A stretch of DNA of 64,000 bases from Sinobacterium norvegicum. Lineage in GTDB: Bacteria > Pseudomonadota > Gammaproteobacteria > Pseudomonadales > Sinobacteriaceae. The translations under genes and the position numbers were made by a program. A model generated the notes under the pieces. That model did not search any database, was not told where the DNA came from, and saw only the letters and a list, made by a program, of their open reading frames with translations. Every line of letters begins with the position of its first letter. Within the stretch, counting starts at the first letter, position 1. The DNA lies in the NCBI RefSeq assembly GCF_923077115.1, contig NZ_CAKLPX010000001.1:310001-374000 (forward strand). The letters run 5' to 3'. This document shows, one piece after another, positions 8,681 to 16,487 of the stretch.

Positions 8681-11539
8681 ATGACAAGTAATAACCATTA
8701 TTTGAACAACCCTAAAATCCACGCTGATCGTAGCCTGGCTAACAGCAGCAGTGAGTGGGTTAAAAGCTTTGCCTGTAACGACTTAAAGCCGTTAATTATT
8801 TGCCGTGGTCCTATCCGCAAGGAAGCGATGGATGTTTTCGACGAAATGGGCATTAATAACTACGGCATTTTGCTTTCCGAAAAAGATTCCATTACCTATG
8901 CCAATGCTTTGGCGCCAGAATTACGTAAGCTGACGGACCCCAGCCGTGTACACCGTGTACCTGATTACACCGGTGCAGATAAGGAAGAGCGTCAGCAGCG
9001 TATTCGTCAAATCATTGCCATTGCTCACGATAACGGCTACAACTCTATCTTTACTGGCTACGGTTTTATGGCCGAAGATGAAGAGATGGTTCGCTCGATG
9101 GAAAACGCGGGCCTAAACTTTATTGGCCCCTGCGCTAATACCGTGCGTGATGCTGGCTTGAAGGATGAAGCCAAACGTACCGCATTGAGTAACGGTGTAT
9201 CGGTGACGCCGGGTATCGATAATGCCAGTACCCTAACGGTATTGAAAAAGCATAAAGATTTAGACGGCCTTAAAAAGCTGGTGGCAGATCAAGACCTGGC
9301 TGTTGATGCGACAGTGCTCGACAGCGATGTGTTGTCACTGGAAGAGAAAACCAATGCGATTTTGACCGCCTCGTTCGAAAAAGGCATTGATCTTTTCACC
9401 GTCGAAGAACTGGGTGAGCAGTTAATTGTTGCTGTGACCAAGATGTTTGAACAGTATCCTGAAAACCGTGTTCGCATGAAGGCTATTTCTGGCGGCGGCG
9501 GCAAGGGACAGCGTATTCTACCTGCGCCAAACAGCTATCAGGGTACACTGGAAGAGCGCATTGTTTTGGCCTCAGCCCGGGCACCAGAGCTTGCACTGGA
9601 AATCCTCAACGAGGTGAAATGTAACGGCGTCGGCGATAACAAGAATATTCTTGCAGAACTGAATATTGAAACCACACGTCACCAAGAGATTCAAGTTGTC
9701 GGTAACGGCGACTGGTGTATTACCATGGGTGGTCGTGATTGTTCGTTGCAGATGCATGAACAAAAGCTATTAGAAGTTAGCGTGACGGTTGAAGAGCTTA
9801 AATTAACCATCAGCGATGCAGAGCAACGCAAGGCGCCAGCGGCTGAAATAGCAACGCTGAAGCAAGACCTGGTTGTGTTGGAGAAAATGGAAAACGAAGC
9901 CGCCAAGTTTGGTGGTGCCGTTGGTCTGGATAGTGTCTCAACCTTCGAATGTATCGTCGATGGCTCCAGTCACTTCTTTATGGAAATGAACACCCGTATT
10001 CAGGTAGAGCACCGCGTTACTGAGCTTTGCTATGGATTAAAGTTCACCAACCCTGACAACAGCGCTGAAAGCTTTGTCGTTAACTCGCTGGTTGAGGCGA
10101 TGGTATTAATCGCACGTCACAGCACCCGCTTACCAAAACCTGTGCGTATTGCTCGTGATAACAGCTCTGTCGAGGCACGATTAAATGCCACCAACCAGGC
10201 GTTACAGCCACATGCTGGTGGTATTATCGACAATTGGTCTAATGCCGTTGAAGGCGAGATCCGTGATGATCAGGGCATTAGCATGCACAACCCTGATACT
10301 GACGTTTTCATGAAGTATCACTTGGCTGGCGCCTATGATTCAAACATCGCCCTGCTGTTGACCACAGGTAGTACTCGTCGTGACACCTATGAAGCGATGA
10401 GCGAAGTGATACGCCAGACGACCATATCGGGTAAGAATCTGTGTACCAACCTTGAGTTTCACTACGGCTTGGTTAATTGGTTTATTGGTCAGGGCATCAA
10501 TGCTAGGCCAACGACCCGCTTTATCGTTCCTTACCTGACAGCTGTTGGCCAACTTAAAGAACAGGCTAACAATATTGATGTGGCTTATGCATTCCAGCAA
10601 TTCAAAAAGGCCTATGTGAAGTCAGCGGCTAATGACGATATCGCCAAGGCTATTTCTGTTGCTGTTGATCGTAAGTCGACACTACTGACGCGTCCGGTTG
10701 AATTCCTGTTGGCCGAACCACATATTTTGTCCGGTTGGTTAAGCCTCAACCACAGCAATTACACTGTTAACAACGGCGAAGTGACCTGGTCTAAGAACCC
10801 GATTGAGGTATTGTCTGAGCTCTATCACTTCCTCAATATGGATTATGTTGAAGGCGCCGCTGCACTTTACCAAATCTGGGATCATGACCATGCATTGCTG
10901 TCAGAGGCATTGTCTTTCTACCGCGACTTAGAACAGCGCTTAGATATCAGCGATTGGGATAGCCTTTGTCAGTTATTGACTGGCGATGCGCCAGCCGGTT
11001 TTGATGCTGAGCTTTGGGATGCGGTATTGAATGCACATGTTGGTTTCCAGGCCGGTGTCGATTTATTGTCACTCTTGCCTTACCTTGCCGCTCAAACGGA
11101 TTTCTTCTCGTTAAAGATTAACGATGATCTCAGCATTGATATCCCCGATGTTTTGACGGATGAAGATCTGCAAGAACGTATGGCCAAGGTACTCGTGCCG
11201 CCACCGGTAGCAAAGTCTGATGAGATTGTGGCTGAGTCCGGCGGTATGTTTTACCCCCGCGAAGCACCAGGCATGGATGAGTTTGTTGTTGAGGGCAGTC
11301 ACTTCAATGCCGGTGATCCGCTGTATATTGTTGAAGTCATGAAGATGTTCAACAAGGTCTACGCACCTTTCTCAGGCACCATTGAGAAAGTGTTGGTGGA
11401 AGGCGATGCTGTCATTATCTCTAAGGGGCAACCACTGTTTAAGATAACGCCGGATGAAGTCGCGGTGTTCGAAAGCGATGAAGATATTCTTGCGCGTAAG
11501 CGTAAAGCAACGGGATTATTCTTGGCCGCGAATGCTTAG
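8681..11539 (+). CDS. Divergent biotin carboxylase with C-terminal biotin-carrier domain
   Basis: A 952-residue fusion. The ATP-grasp biotin carboxylase occupies about the first 530 residues: LIICRGPIRKEAMDVFDEMG in place of the usual N-terminal signature, YGFMAEDEEM, KAISGGGGKGQRI, a RHQEIQVVG strand, RDCSLQ and FFMEMNTRIQVEHRVTE. The C-terminal biotinyl domain has VEVMKMFNK, with the biotin lysine near residue 888. It charges biotin with bicarbonate and ATP for the carboxyltransferase encoded just upstream. The carboxylase domain differs from classical AccC/PccA. It has a long segment around residues 165-260, and VEHRVTE replaces the usual VEHPVTE. The ATG follows an AGAGG site by 8 nt. Family placement is firm, substrate is inferred. 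Confidence 0.87.
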   Translation: MTSNNHYLNNPKIHADRSLANSSSEWVKSFACNDLKPLIICRGPIRKEAMDVFDEMGINNYGILLSEKDSITYANALAPELRKLTDPSRVHRVPDYTGADKEERQQRIRQIIAIAHDNGYNSIFTGYGFMAEDEEMVRSMENAGLNFIGPCANTVRDAGLKDEAKRTALSNGVSVTPGIDNASTLTVLKKHKDLDGLKKLVADQDLAVDATVLDSDVLSLEEKTNAILTASFEKGIDLFTVEELGEQLIVAVTKMFEQYPENRVRMKAISGGGGKGQRILPAPNSYQGTLEERIVLASARAPELALEILNEVKCNGVGDNKNILAELNIETTRHQEIQVVGNGDWCITMGGRDCSLQMHEQKLLEVSVTVEELKLTISDAEQRKAPAAEIATLKQDLVVLEKMENEAAKFGGAVGLDSVSTFECIVDGSSHFFMEMNTRIQVEHRVTELCYGLKFTNPDNSAESFVVNSLVEAMVLIARHSTRLPKPVRIARDNSSVEARLNATNQALQPHAGGIIDNWSNAVEGEIRDDQGISMHNPDTDVFMKYHLAGAYDSNIALLLTTGSTRRDTYEAMSEVIRQTTISGKNLCTNLEFHYGLVNWFIGQGINARPTTRFIVPYLTAVGQLKEQANNIDVAYAFQQFKKAYVKSAANDDIAKAISVAVDRKSTLLTRPVEFLLAEPHILSGWLSLNHSNYTVNNGEVTWSKNPIEVLSELYHFLNMDYVEGAAALYQIWDHDHALLSEALSFYRDLEQRLDISDWDSLCQLLTGDAPAGFDAELWDAVLNAHVGFQAGVDLLSLLPYLAAQTDFFSLKINDDLSIDIPDVLTDEDLQERMAKVLVPPPVAKSDEIVAESGGMFYPREAPGMDEFVVEGSHFNAGDPLYIVEVMKMFNKVYAPFSGTIEKVLVEGDAVIISKGQPLFKITPDEVAVFESDEDILARKRKATGLFLAANA

Positions 11540-11550
11540 ATGTAAATAAG

Positions 11551-11573
11551 AAGGCACTTCGGTGCCTTTTTTA
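11551..11573 (+). terminator. Intrinsic terminator after the biotin carboxylase
   Basis: Stem aaggcac / gtgcctt with a UUCG tetraloop and a T run, 12 nt after the stop codon. It may only attenuate read-through into the epimerase gene. Confidence 0.88.
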
Positions 11574-11638
11574 TTGATTGAATACTGTATACGTTTGTTT
11601 TTTGTTCGGTTGTTTTCCGAGCAATGCGAGGAGTAAAA

Positions 11639-12052
11639 ATGATTACATCGCTAGACCACATTGCCATTGCGGTACCCGATCTCGACCGTGCTATTAAGCG
11701 TTTTATGGACGATTTTGGCATTGAGTTTAAGGGAACTGAAGACGTTGAACGCGCCAAGACAACAACGGCTTTTTTCCCCATCGCCGGCACCCAAATTGAG
11801 CTGGTTCATCCCATTCGCGAAGGCGAGGGGCCGGTGGCTAAGTATCTGGAAAAGAAGGGTGGAGGTTTGCACCACATCTGTTTCAGTACCGATGACATCC
11901 TCGGCGACGTGGCTATGTTGAAAGAGAAGGGCTATGTGTTCTTGTCCGACGAGCCCAGTATTGGCGCCCATGACTGCCAGGTGATTTTCATTCACCCAAA
12001 GAGCAGTGATGGGGTGTTGATTGAGTTGAGCCAGCCTCCTGCTGGTCATTGA
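11639..12052 (+). CDS. mce: Methylmalonyl-CoA epimerase
   Basis: A 137-residue glyoxalase-fold metalloenzyme that converts (S)- to (R)-methylmalonyl-CoA. It has the two beta-alpha-beta-beta-beta modules of the family, with LDHIAIAVPDLDRAI at the start, TQIELVHP, KGGGLHHICFSTDD and LIELSQP at the end. The conserved histidines and C-terminal glutamate are the expected metal ligands. I start at the ATG at 11639 because GCGAGGAG lies 6 nt upstream; an ATG 15 nt earlier would overlap that site. It sits between the carboxylase and the mutase, as expected for the propionate pathway. Confidence 0.94.
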   Translation: MITSLDHIAIAVPDLDRAIKRFMDDFGIEFKGTEDVERAKTTTAFFPIAGTQIELVHPIREGEGPVAKYLEKKGGGLHHICFSTDDILGDVAMLKEKGYVFLSDEPSIGAHDCQVIFIHPKSSDGVLIELSQPPAGH

Positions 12053-12083
12053 GAACTCGTTAGAAAGAAACGACAGTAATTTG

Positions 12084-12099
12084 GGGTGGCGAGCCACCC
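12084..12099 (+). repeat. Intercistronic hairpin between mce and the mutase gene
   Basis: Perfect inverted repeat gggtggc / gccaccc with a 2-nt centre and no T run, in the 81-nt gap. It looks like an mRNA-stability or processing stem rather than a terminator. Confidence 0.5.
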
Positions 12100-12133
12100 T
12101 TACAGAAATAGATGAAGTAAAAGGTTGGTTGAT

Positions 12134-14299
12134 ATGTCAGATAACAAATACAATCCAGAGCAAATGACAGTAGAGCAGTGGCAGGACCTTGCCAATAAGC
12201 AGCTATCTCGTAGTGGCAAAACGTTAGACGATTTGGTTTGGAAAACACCAGAAGGCATTGACGTAAAACCACTTTACACTGCAGAAGATATTGCTGATTT
12301 AGAATATACCAATACCATGCCCGGCATGGAGCCGTTTATTCGCGGCCCACAACCGACTATGTATGCAGGCCGTCCTTGGACAATCCGTCAGTATGCAGGT
12401 TTCTCTACGGCGGAAGAATCTAACGCTTTTTATCGAAAGGCGCTGGCGGCAGGTGGTCAGGGCGTTTCAGTTGCCTTTGATTTAGCTACTCACCGTGGCT
12501 ATGATTCTGATCACCCTCGTGTAACAGGTGATGTTGGTAAAGCGGGTGTTGCCATCGATTCGGTTGAAGACATGAAGGTTTTATTCGACGGTATTCCGCT
12601 CGATAAAGTCTCAGTGTCGATGACAATGAACGGTGCAGTACTGCCTATTCTGGCAGGCTATGTTGTCGCCGCTGAAGAGCAGGGTGTCAGCCAAGAGAAG
12701 TTGGCAGGTACTATCCAGAATGACATCTTAAAAGAGTTCATGGTACGTAATACTTATATCTATCCGCCTGAACCATCGATGCGCGTGATCGGCGATATTA
12801 TCTCATACGCCACAGATAATATGCCCAAGTTTAATACCATTTCAATTTCTGGCTACCATATTCAAGAAGCTGGTGCGGATGCAGCACTCGAATTGGCCTA
12901 TACCTTGGCCGATGGTAAACAGTACATTCGTGCTGCCCTCGATGCAGGCTTGGATATCGATCAGTTTGCAGGCCGTCTATCGTTCTTCTGGGGCATTGGC
13001 ATGAATTTCTATATGGAAATTGCCAAGATGCGTGCCGCACGTCTGTTATGGGCAAAAATTGTTGAAGAGTTTAAGCCGAAGAATGCTCGCTCTAAGATGC
13101 TGCGTACGCACTCTCAGACATCAGGCTGGTCATTAACCGAGCAGGACCCGTATAACAATATCGTTCGTACCACGATTGAAGCGATGGCGTCGGTCTTCGG
13201 TGGAACTCAGTCACTGCATACTAACGCGTTGGATGAGGCTATTGCCTTACCGACTGAATTTTCTTCACGCATTGCCCGCAATACCCAGTTGATTATTCAG
13301 GAAGAGACCGGCATTACCAATGTGGTTGATCCTTGGGGTGGTTCTTACATGATGGAGAGCCTGACCAAGGACATCATGGACAAGGCATGGGCACTGATTG
13401 AAGAAGTGGAAGAGAAGGGTGGCATGGCCAAGGCCATCGAAACCGGTTTACCGAAGCTGAAAATTGAAGAGTCGGCGGCTAAGAAGCAAGCTCGTATTGA
13501 CCGCGGTGATGATGTTATCGTCGGCGTTAATAAGTACAAGTTGGACAAAGAGGATGACGTTGAAATTCTCGACGTCGACAACGTTGCAGTCCGTGAATCA
13601 CAGATTAAACGCCTGGAAGAGTTGCGTGCCAACCGTGATGAAGAAGCGGTAGAGGCAGCATTAGAAGCCTTGTATCAAGCGGCTGAAACCGGTGAGGGTA
13701 ATGTCTTCGACCTGGCTATTAAGGCGACTCGTCTTCGTGCCAGCCTCGGTGAAGTATCCTTTGCACTGGAGCGTTCATGGGGCCGTTTTAATGCCCAGGC
13801 GCAGACTGTTTCGGGTGTGTACGGCAGTGCTTACCAAGGTGATAGTGAGTGGGAAGGTATTCAATCCGATATCGATGGCTTTGTTGCACAGCACGGCCGT
13901 CGTCCACGTATGCTGGTGTGTAAAATGGGACAGGACGGCCATGACCGTGGAGCAAAAGTTATTGCTACGGCCTTTGCCGATGTTGGTTTCGATATCGACC
14001 TCTCGCCGATGTTCTCAACGCCGGAAGAGGTTGCCAAGCAGGCAGTTGAAAACGACGTTCACGTTGTTGGCGTGAGCTCACAGGCTGCGGGCCATAAAAC
14101 GTTGGTACCTGCGTTAATTGGTGAACTCAAAAAGCTTGGTGCAGATGATATTATCGTGGTTGCCGGTGGTGTTATTCCTCGCCAAGACTACGACACGTTA
14201 TATGCATCCGGCGTGAAGGGTATTTTTGGTCCAGGTACTCAAATCCCTCTGGCAGCACGTGATGTATTGACGGCCATTAACGAGGCGTCAGCCGGTTAA
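12134..14299 (+). CDS. scpA: Methylmalonyl-CoA mutase
   Basis: A 721-residue single-chain adenosylcobalamin enzyme that isomerises (R)-methylmalonyl-CoA to succinyl-CoA. The N-terminal TIM barrel binds substrate ([51 protein letters not shown]). The C-terminal domain binds B12 through [13 protein letters not shown], with the cobalt-ligating histidine near residue 603, [11 protein letters not shown] and [11 protein letters not shown]. Size and content match homodimeric ScpA/Mcm. The ATG at 12134 is preferred; a TTG 9 nt upstream is the alternative. The GTPase MeaB that protects this enzyme is encoded downstream. Confidence 0.96.
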   Translation: MSDNKYNPEQMTVEQWQDLANKQLSRSGKTLDDLVWKTPEGIDVKPLYTAEDIADLEYTNTMPGMEPFIRGPQPTMYAGRPWTIRQYAGFSTAEESNAFYRKALAAGGQGVSVAFDLATHRGYDSDHPRVTGDVGKAGVAIDSVEDMKVLFDGIPLDKVSVSMTMNGAVLPILAGYVVAAEEQGVSQEKLAGTIQNDILKEFMVRNTYIYPPEPSMRVIGDIISYATDNMPKFNTISISGYHIQEAGADAALELAYTLADGKQYIRAALDAGLDIDQFAGRLSFFWGIGMNFYMEIAKMRAARLLWAKIVEEFKPKNARSKMLRTHSQTSGWSLTEQDPYNNIVRTTIEAMASVFGGTQSLHTNALDEAIALPTEFSSRIARNTQLIIQEETGITNVVDPWGGSYMMESLTKDIMDKAWALIEEVEEKGGMAKAIETGLPKLKIEESAAKKQARIDRGDDVIVGVNKYKLDKEDDVEILDVDNVAVRESQIKRLEELRANRDEEAVEAALEALYQAAETGEGNVFDLAIKATRLRASLGEVSFALERSWGRFNAQAQTVSGVYGSAYQGDSEWEGIQSDIDGFVAQHGRRPRMLVCKMGQDGHDRGAKVIATAFADVGFDIDLSPMFSTPEEVAKQAVENDVHVVGVSSQAAGHKTLVPALIGELKKLGADDIIVVAGGVIPRQDYDTLYASGVKGIFGPGTQIPLAARDVLTAINEASAG

Positions 14300-14353
14300 T
14301 GTTAAGCGAGAGCTGGTGCAGTGACTGACGATTAATCACTTCACCGGCACATA

Positions 14354-14389
14354 AAAAGCCAGCCTAGCCTATGCTATGCTGGTTTTTTT
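14354..14389 (+). terminator. Terminator after methylmalonyl-CoA mutase
   Basis: Stem ccagcctagc / gctatgctgg with one mismatch, an A-rich 5' flank and seven T residues. It partly separates the mutase from meaB. Confidence 0.75.
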
Positions 14390-14446
14390 ATCGCCAGTGT
14401 TTCATTTTATATCTGTCAAATTGTGTTTATTTTTTGTTGGTGAATT

Positions 14447-15406
14447 ATGTCTGTAATCAATATTGATCTGCTCTGTAGCGGTAATCGTCGTGCCTTAGCC
14501 AAGGCCATTACCCTGGTTGAGAGCAAATTGGATTCACATCGTCAACAGGCGCAGGAAGTGCTACAGCAGGTGTTGCCGAAGACGGGCAAGAGTATTCGTA
14601 TAGGTATCAGTGGTATTCCTGGGGTTGGTAAGTCGACCTTTATCGAGGCTTTTGGGCTTCACCTGATTGAGCAAGGCTATAAAACAGCTGTGTTGGCCGT
14701 CGACCCGAGTTCACCGGTTCATGGCGGTTCGATTCTTGGTGATAAAACCAGAATGGAGATGTTGTCTCGCAAGGATGATGCCTTTATTCGACCGTCACCT
14801 TCTGATGGTGCACTTGGCGGTGTGGCACAGAAAACACGGGAAACCATGCTGTTATGTGAGGCGGCAGGTTATGAGGTGGTGATTGTTGAAACTGTTGGTG
14901 TTGGGCAATCAGAGTACGAAGTGGCCGCCATGGTTGATTTCTTTTTGGTATTAATGATCCCTAACGCAGGAGACGAGCTGCAAGGGATTAAGAAGGGCAT
15001 TATCGAACTGGCCGATGCTTTGGTGATTAATAAGGCCGATGGCGAGAGTATTAACCTTGCTAAGCAAACGCAGCGGCACTATCAAAATGCCTTCCACTTA
15101 TTAGGCAGTAATACGTTTTGGACGCCTCAGGTGCTTACTTGCTCGGCATTAAGGCACGATAACATTGATGCGGTTTGGGGCATGATTTCTAACTATAAGA
15201 TTGATGCCATTAATAATGACGTGTTTTATCAGCAACGTAATAAGCAAAATATTGATTGGATGCAAAAGCTGATTGCCGAGATGTTGGAATTAAAACTGAA
15301 GCAAAACCCCGAGGTTGTCAGTGCCTTGCCGCAACAAAAACAGCAGGTAGCCAGTGGTCAAACCACGCCCTATGCGGCGGCAAAACACATTATATCGATG
15401 CTATAG
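14447..15406 (+). CDS. meaB: MeaB/ArgK-type GTPase, methylmalonyl-CoA mutase chaperone
   Basis: A 319-residue G3E P-loop GTPase. Motifs: GISGIPGVGKSTF (Walker A, near residues 54-66), AVDPSSPVHGGSILGDKTRM, PSPSDGALGGVAQKTRETM, VETVGVGQSE (switch region) and NKADG for guanine recognition. MeaB gates cofactor loading and protects the mutase from inactivation. Its place next to the mutase supports this role over an arginine-transport kinase. The ribosome site before the ATG is weak. The stop overlaps the stop of the convergent rarD-like gene by 6 nt (both inside CTATAG). Confidence 0.94.
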   Translation: MSVINIDLLCSGNRRALAKAITLVESKLDSHRQQAQEVLQQVLPKTGKSIRIGISGIPGVGKSTFIEAFGLHLIEQGYKTAVLAVDPSSPVHGGSILGDKTRMEMLSRKDDAFIRPSPSDGALGGVAQKTRETMLLCEAAGYEVVIVETVGVGQSEYEVAAMVDFFLVLMIPNAGDELQGIKKGIIELADALVINKADGESINLAKQTQRHYQNAFHLLGSNTFWTPQVLTCSALRHDNIDAVWGMISNYKIDAINNDVFYQQRNKQNIDWMQKLIAEMLELKLKQNPEVVSALPQQKQQVASGQTTPYAAAKHIISML

Positions 15407-16321
15407 CTGTGGCGGTGTACCGCTGCCGCGATAAAATTTTATGGCGGCGTCAATGGCCATAATAGACAGTGCACAGCCGATAAGCAGATAGCTGAACAGG
15501 TTTTCTGACGGTATTTGTTCGCCCACTATTATGATGCCGACCAGCAATATTAGCGGGGGTTCGAGATAGCTCAGCAAGCCAAATAATGCCAGTGGTAACC
15601 TGCGGTTGGCGGACAAATAGCACAGCATTCCCGCCGCACCTAACAGGCCGAGCCCGGCGAACAACAAGAGCTTATCCACGGTGTAGTCAAAGGGATGATT
15701 GACCCCTTCAAAGTGTCCGCAGGCCCACCATGCCACTGGTAGTAGAAGTATATTTTCGATCAGAAAGGCGCTGACGATGGGCAGCGACTGTTTTCTGCGC
15801 AGCATAAAATAGAGCGGATAGCCCAATGCCACAATCATGGCTGTCAGTGACAGACTGCCATTGATAATAATCATGTAGATGACACTGCTCACCGCCACTG
15901 CGGTGGCTAACCACTGGGCAGTGCTGAGGTTTTCGTGATAGTAAAAGCGGCCAATAAGTACCAGCGATATTGGCAATAAAGAGTAACCTAGAGCAAGACC
16001 AACGGTGTCTCCCATCATGGGCGCCCAGACAAATACGCCCCATTGTACGCCGACTAATAGCGCGCCGGTTAGCAACCCCGGCCAAGCCTGCACGGATAGT
16101 AGTGGCTTCAGTGCCTGACGCAGGCGACCGGCGGCAGCCAGTGCGGTGGCAATCAGTAGAGTGGTCCAAATGATACGTTGACCGATGGCAGCGTAGCCGT
16201 TGGTGTTTTGCAATAGCATCAAGTAGGCGGGAATGGCCGCGAAGATAATCGCCGAACATATAGAGAAGATGACACCCTGACTGGTCGTCGATATCTTGGC
16301 AGTGTTAGTGGTCATATTCAC
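15401..16321 (-). CDS. rarD: RarD-type EamA/DMT-superfamily transporter
   Basis: A 306-residue inner-membrane protein with about ten hydrophobic helices. It resembles RarD: GQRIIWT after the first helix, GVQWGVFVWAPMMGDTVGLALGYSLLPI, and a C-terminal YLEPPLILLVGIIIVGEQ segment. RarD proteins belong to the drug/metabolite transporter superfamily; their substrate is not well established (chloramphenicol sensitivity is the historical link). Two methionines lie at the start (MNMTT) and the first is used here. It is convergent with meaB. Confidence 0.8.
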   Translation of the reverse strand: MNMTTNTAKISTTSQGVIFSICSAIIFAAIPAYLMLLQNTNGYAAIGQRIIWTTLLIATALAAAGRLRQALKPLLSVQAWPGLLTGALLVGVQWGVFVWAPMMGDTVGLALGYSLLPISLVLIGRFYYHENLSTAQWLATAVAVSSVIYMIIINGSLSLTAMIVALGYPLYFMLRRKQSLPIVSAFLIENILLLPVAWWACGHFEGVNHPFDYTVDKLLLFAGLGLLGAAGMLCYLSANRRLPLALFGLLSYLEPPLILLVGIIIVGEQIPSENLFSYLLIGCALSIMAIDAAIKFYRGSGTPPQL

Positions 16322-16450
16322 GTTTATTCGATACCGGTTGAATTATATGTAGGCGATTTATGGTTAGTATGTGGTGATATTTCACGTAAACATGTTAGGA
16401 ACCAGATTTAATCTCCACAGCATACTGTAATTTTATCGAGCCCATGATAA

Positions 16451-16478
16451 TGTTTTTATTACGAAACTAATAAAAACA
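16451..16478. promoter_or_regulatory. Perfect 11-bp inverted repeat just upstream of the sensor kinase start
   Basis: Arms TGTTTTTATTA (16451-16461) and TAATAAAAACA (16468-16478) separated by CGAAAC. The right arm ends 9 nt before the ATG, so in RNA the stem would cover the ribosome-binding region; in DNA it could be an operator. Confidence 0.55.
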
Positions 16479-16487
16479 ATCAATATC

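Noticed and set aside
11651-12097. 148-codon open frame opposite methylmalonyl-CoA epimerase.
   Set aside because: It is a shadow of the clearly conserved epimerase and resembles no protein.
12053-12133. Possible cobalamin riboswitch ahead of methylmalonyl-CoA mutase.
   Set aside because: Only 81 nt with one simple hairpin; the B12-box and four-way junction are absent.
15708-16259. 183-codon open frame in another frame of the rarD-like gene.
   Set aside because: Arg/His-rich composition typical of an off-frame shadow; the RarD-type frame is convincing.
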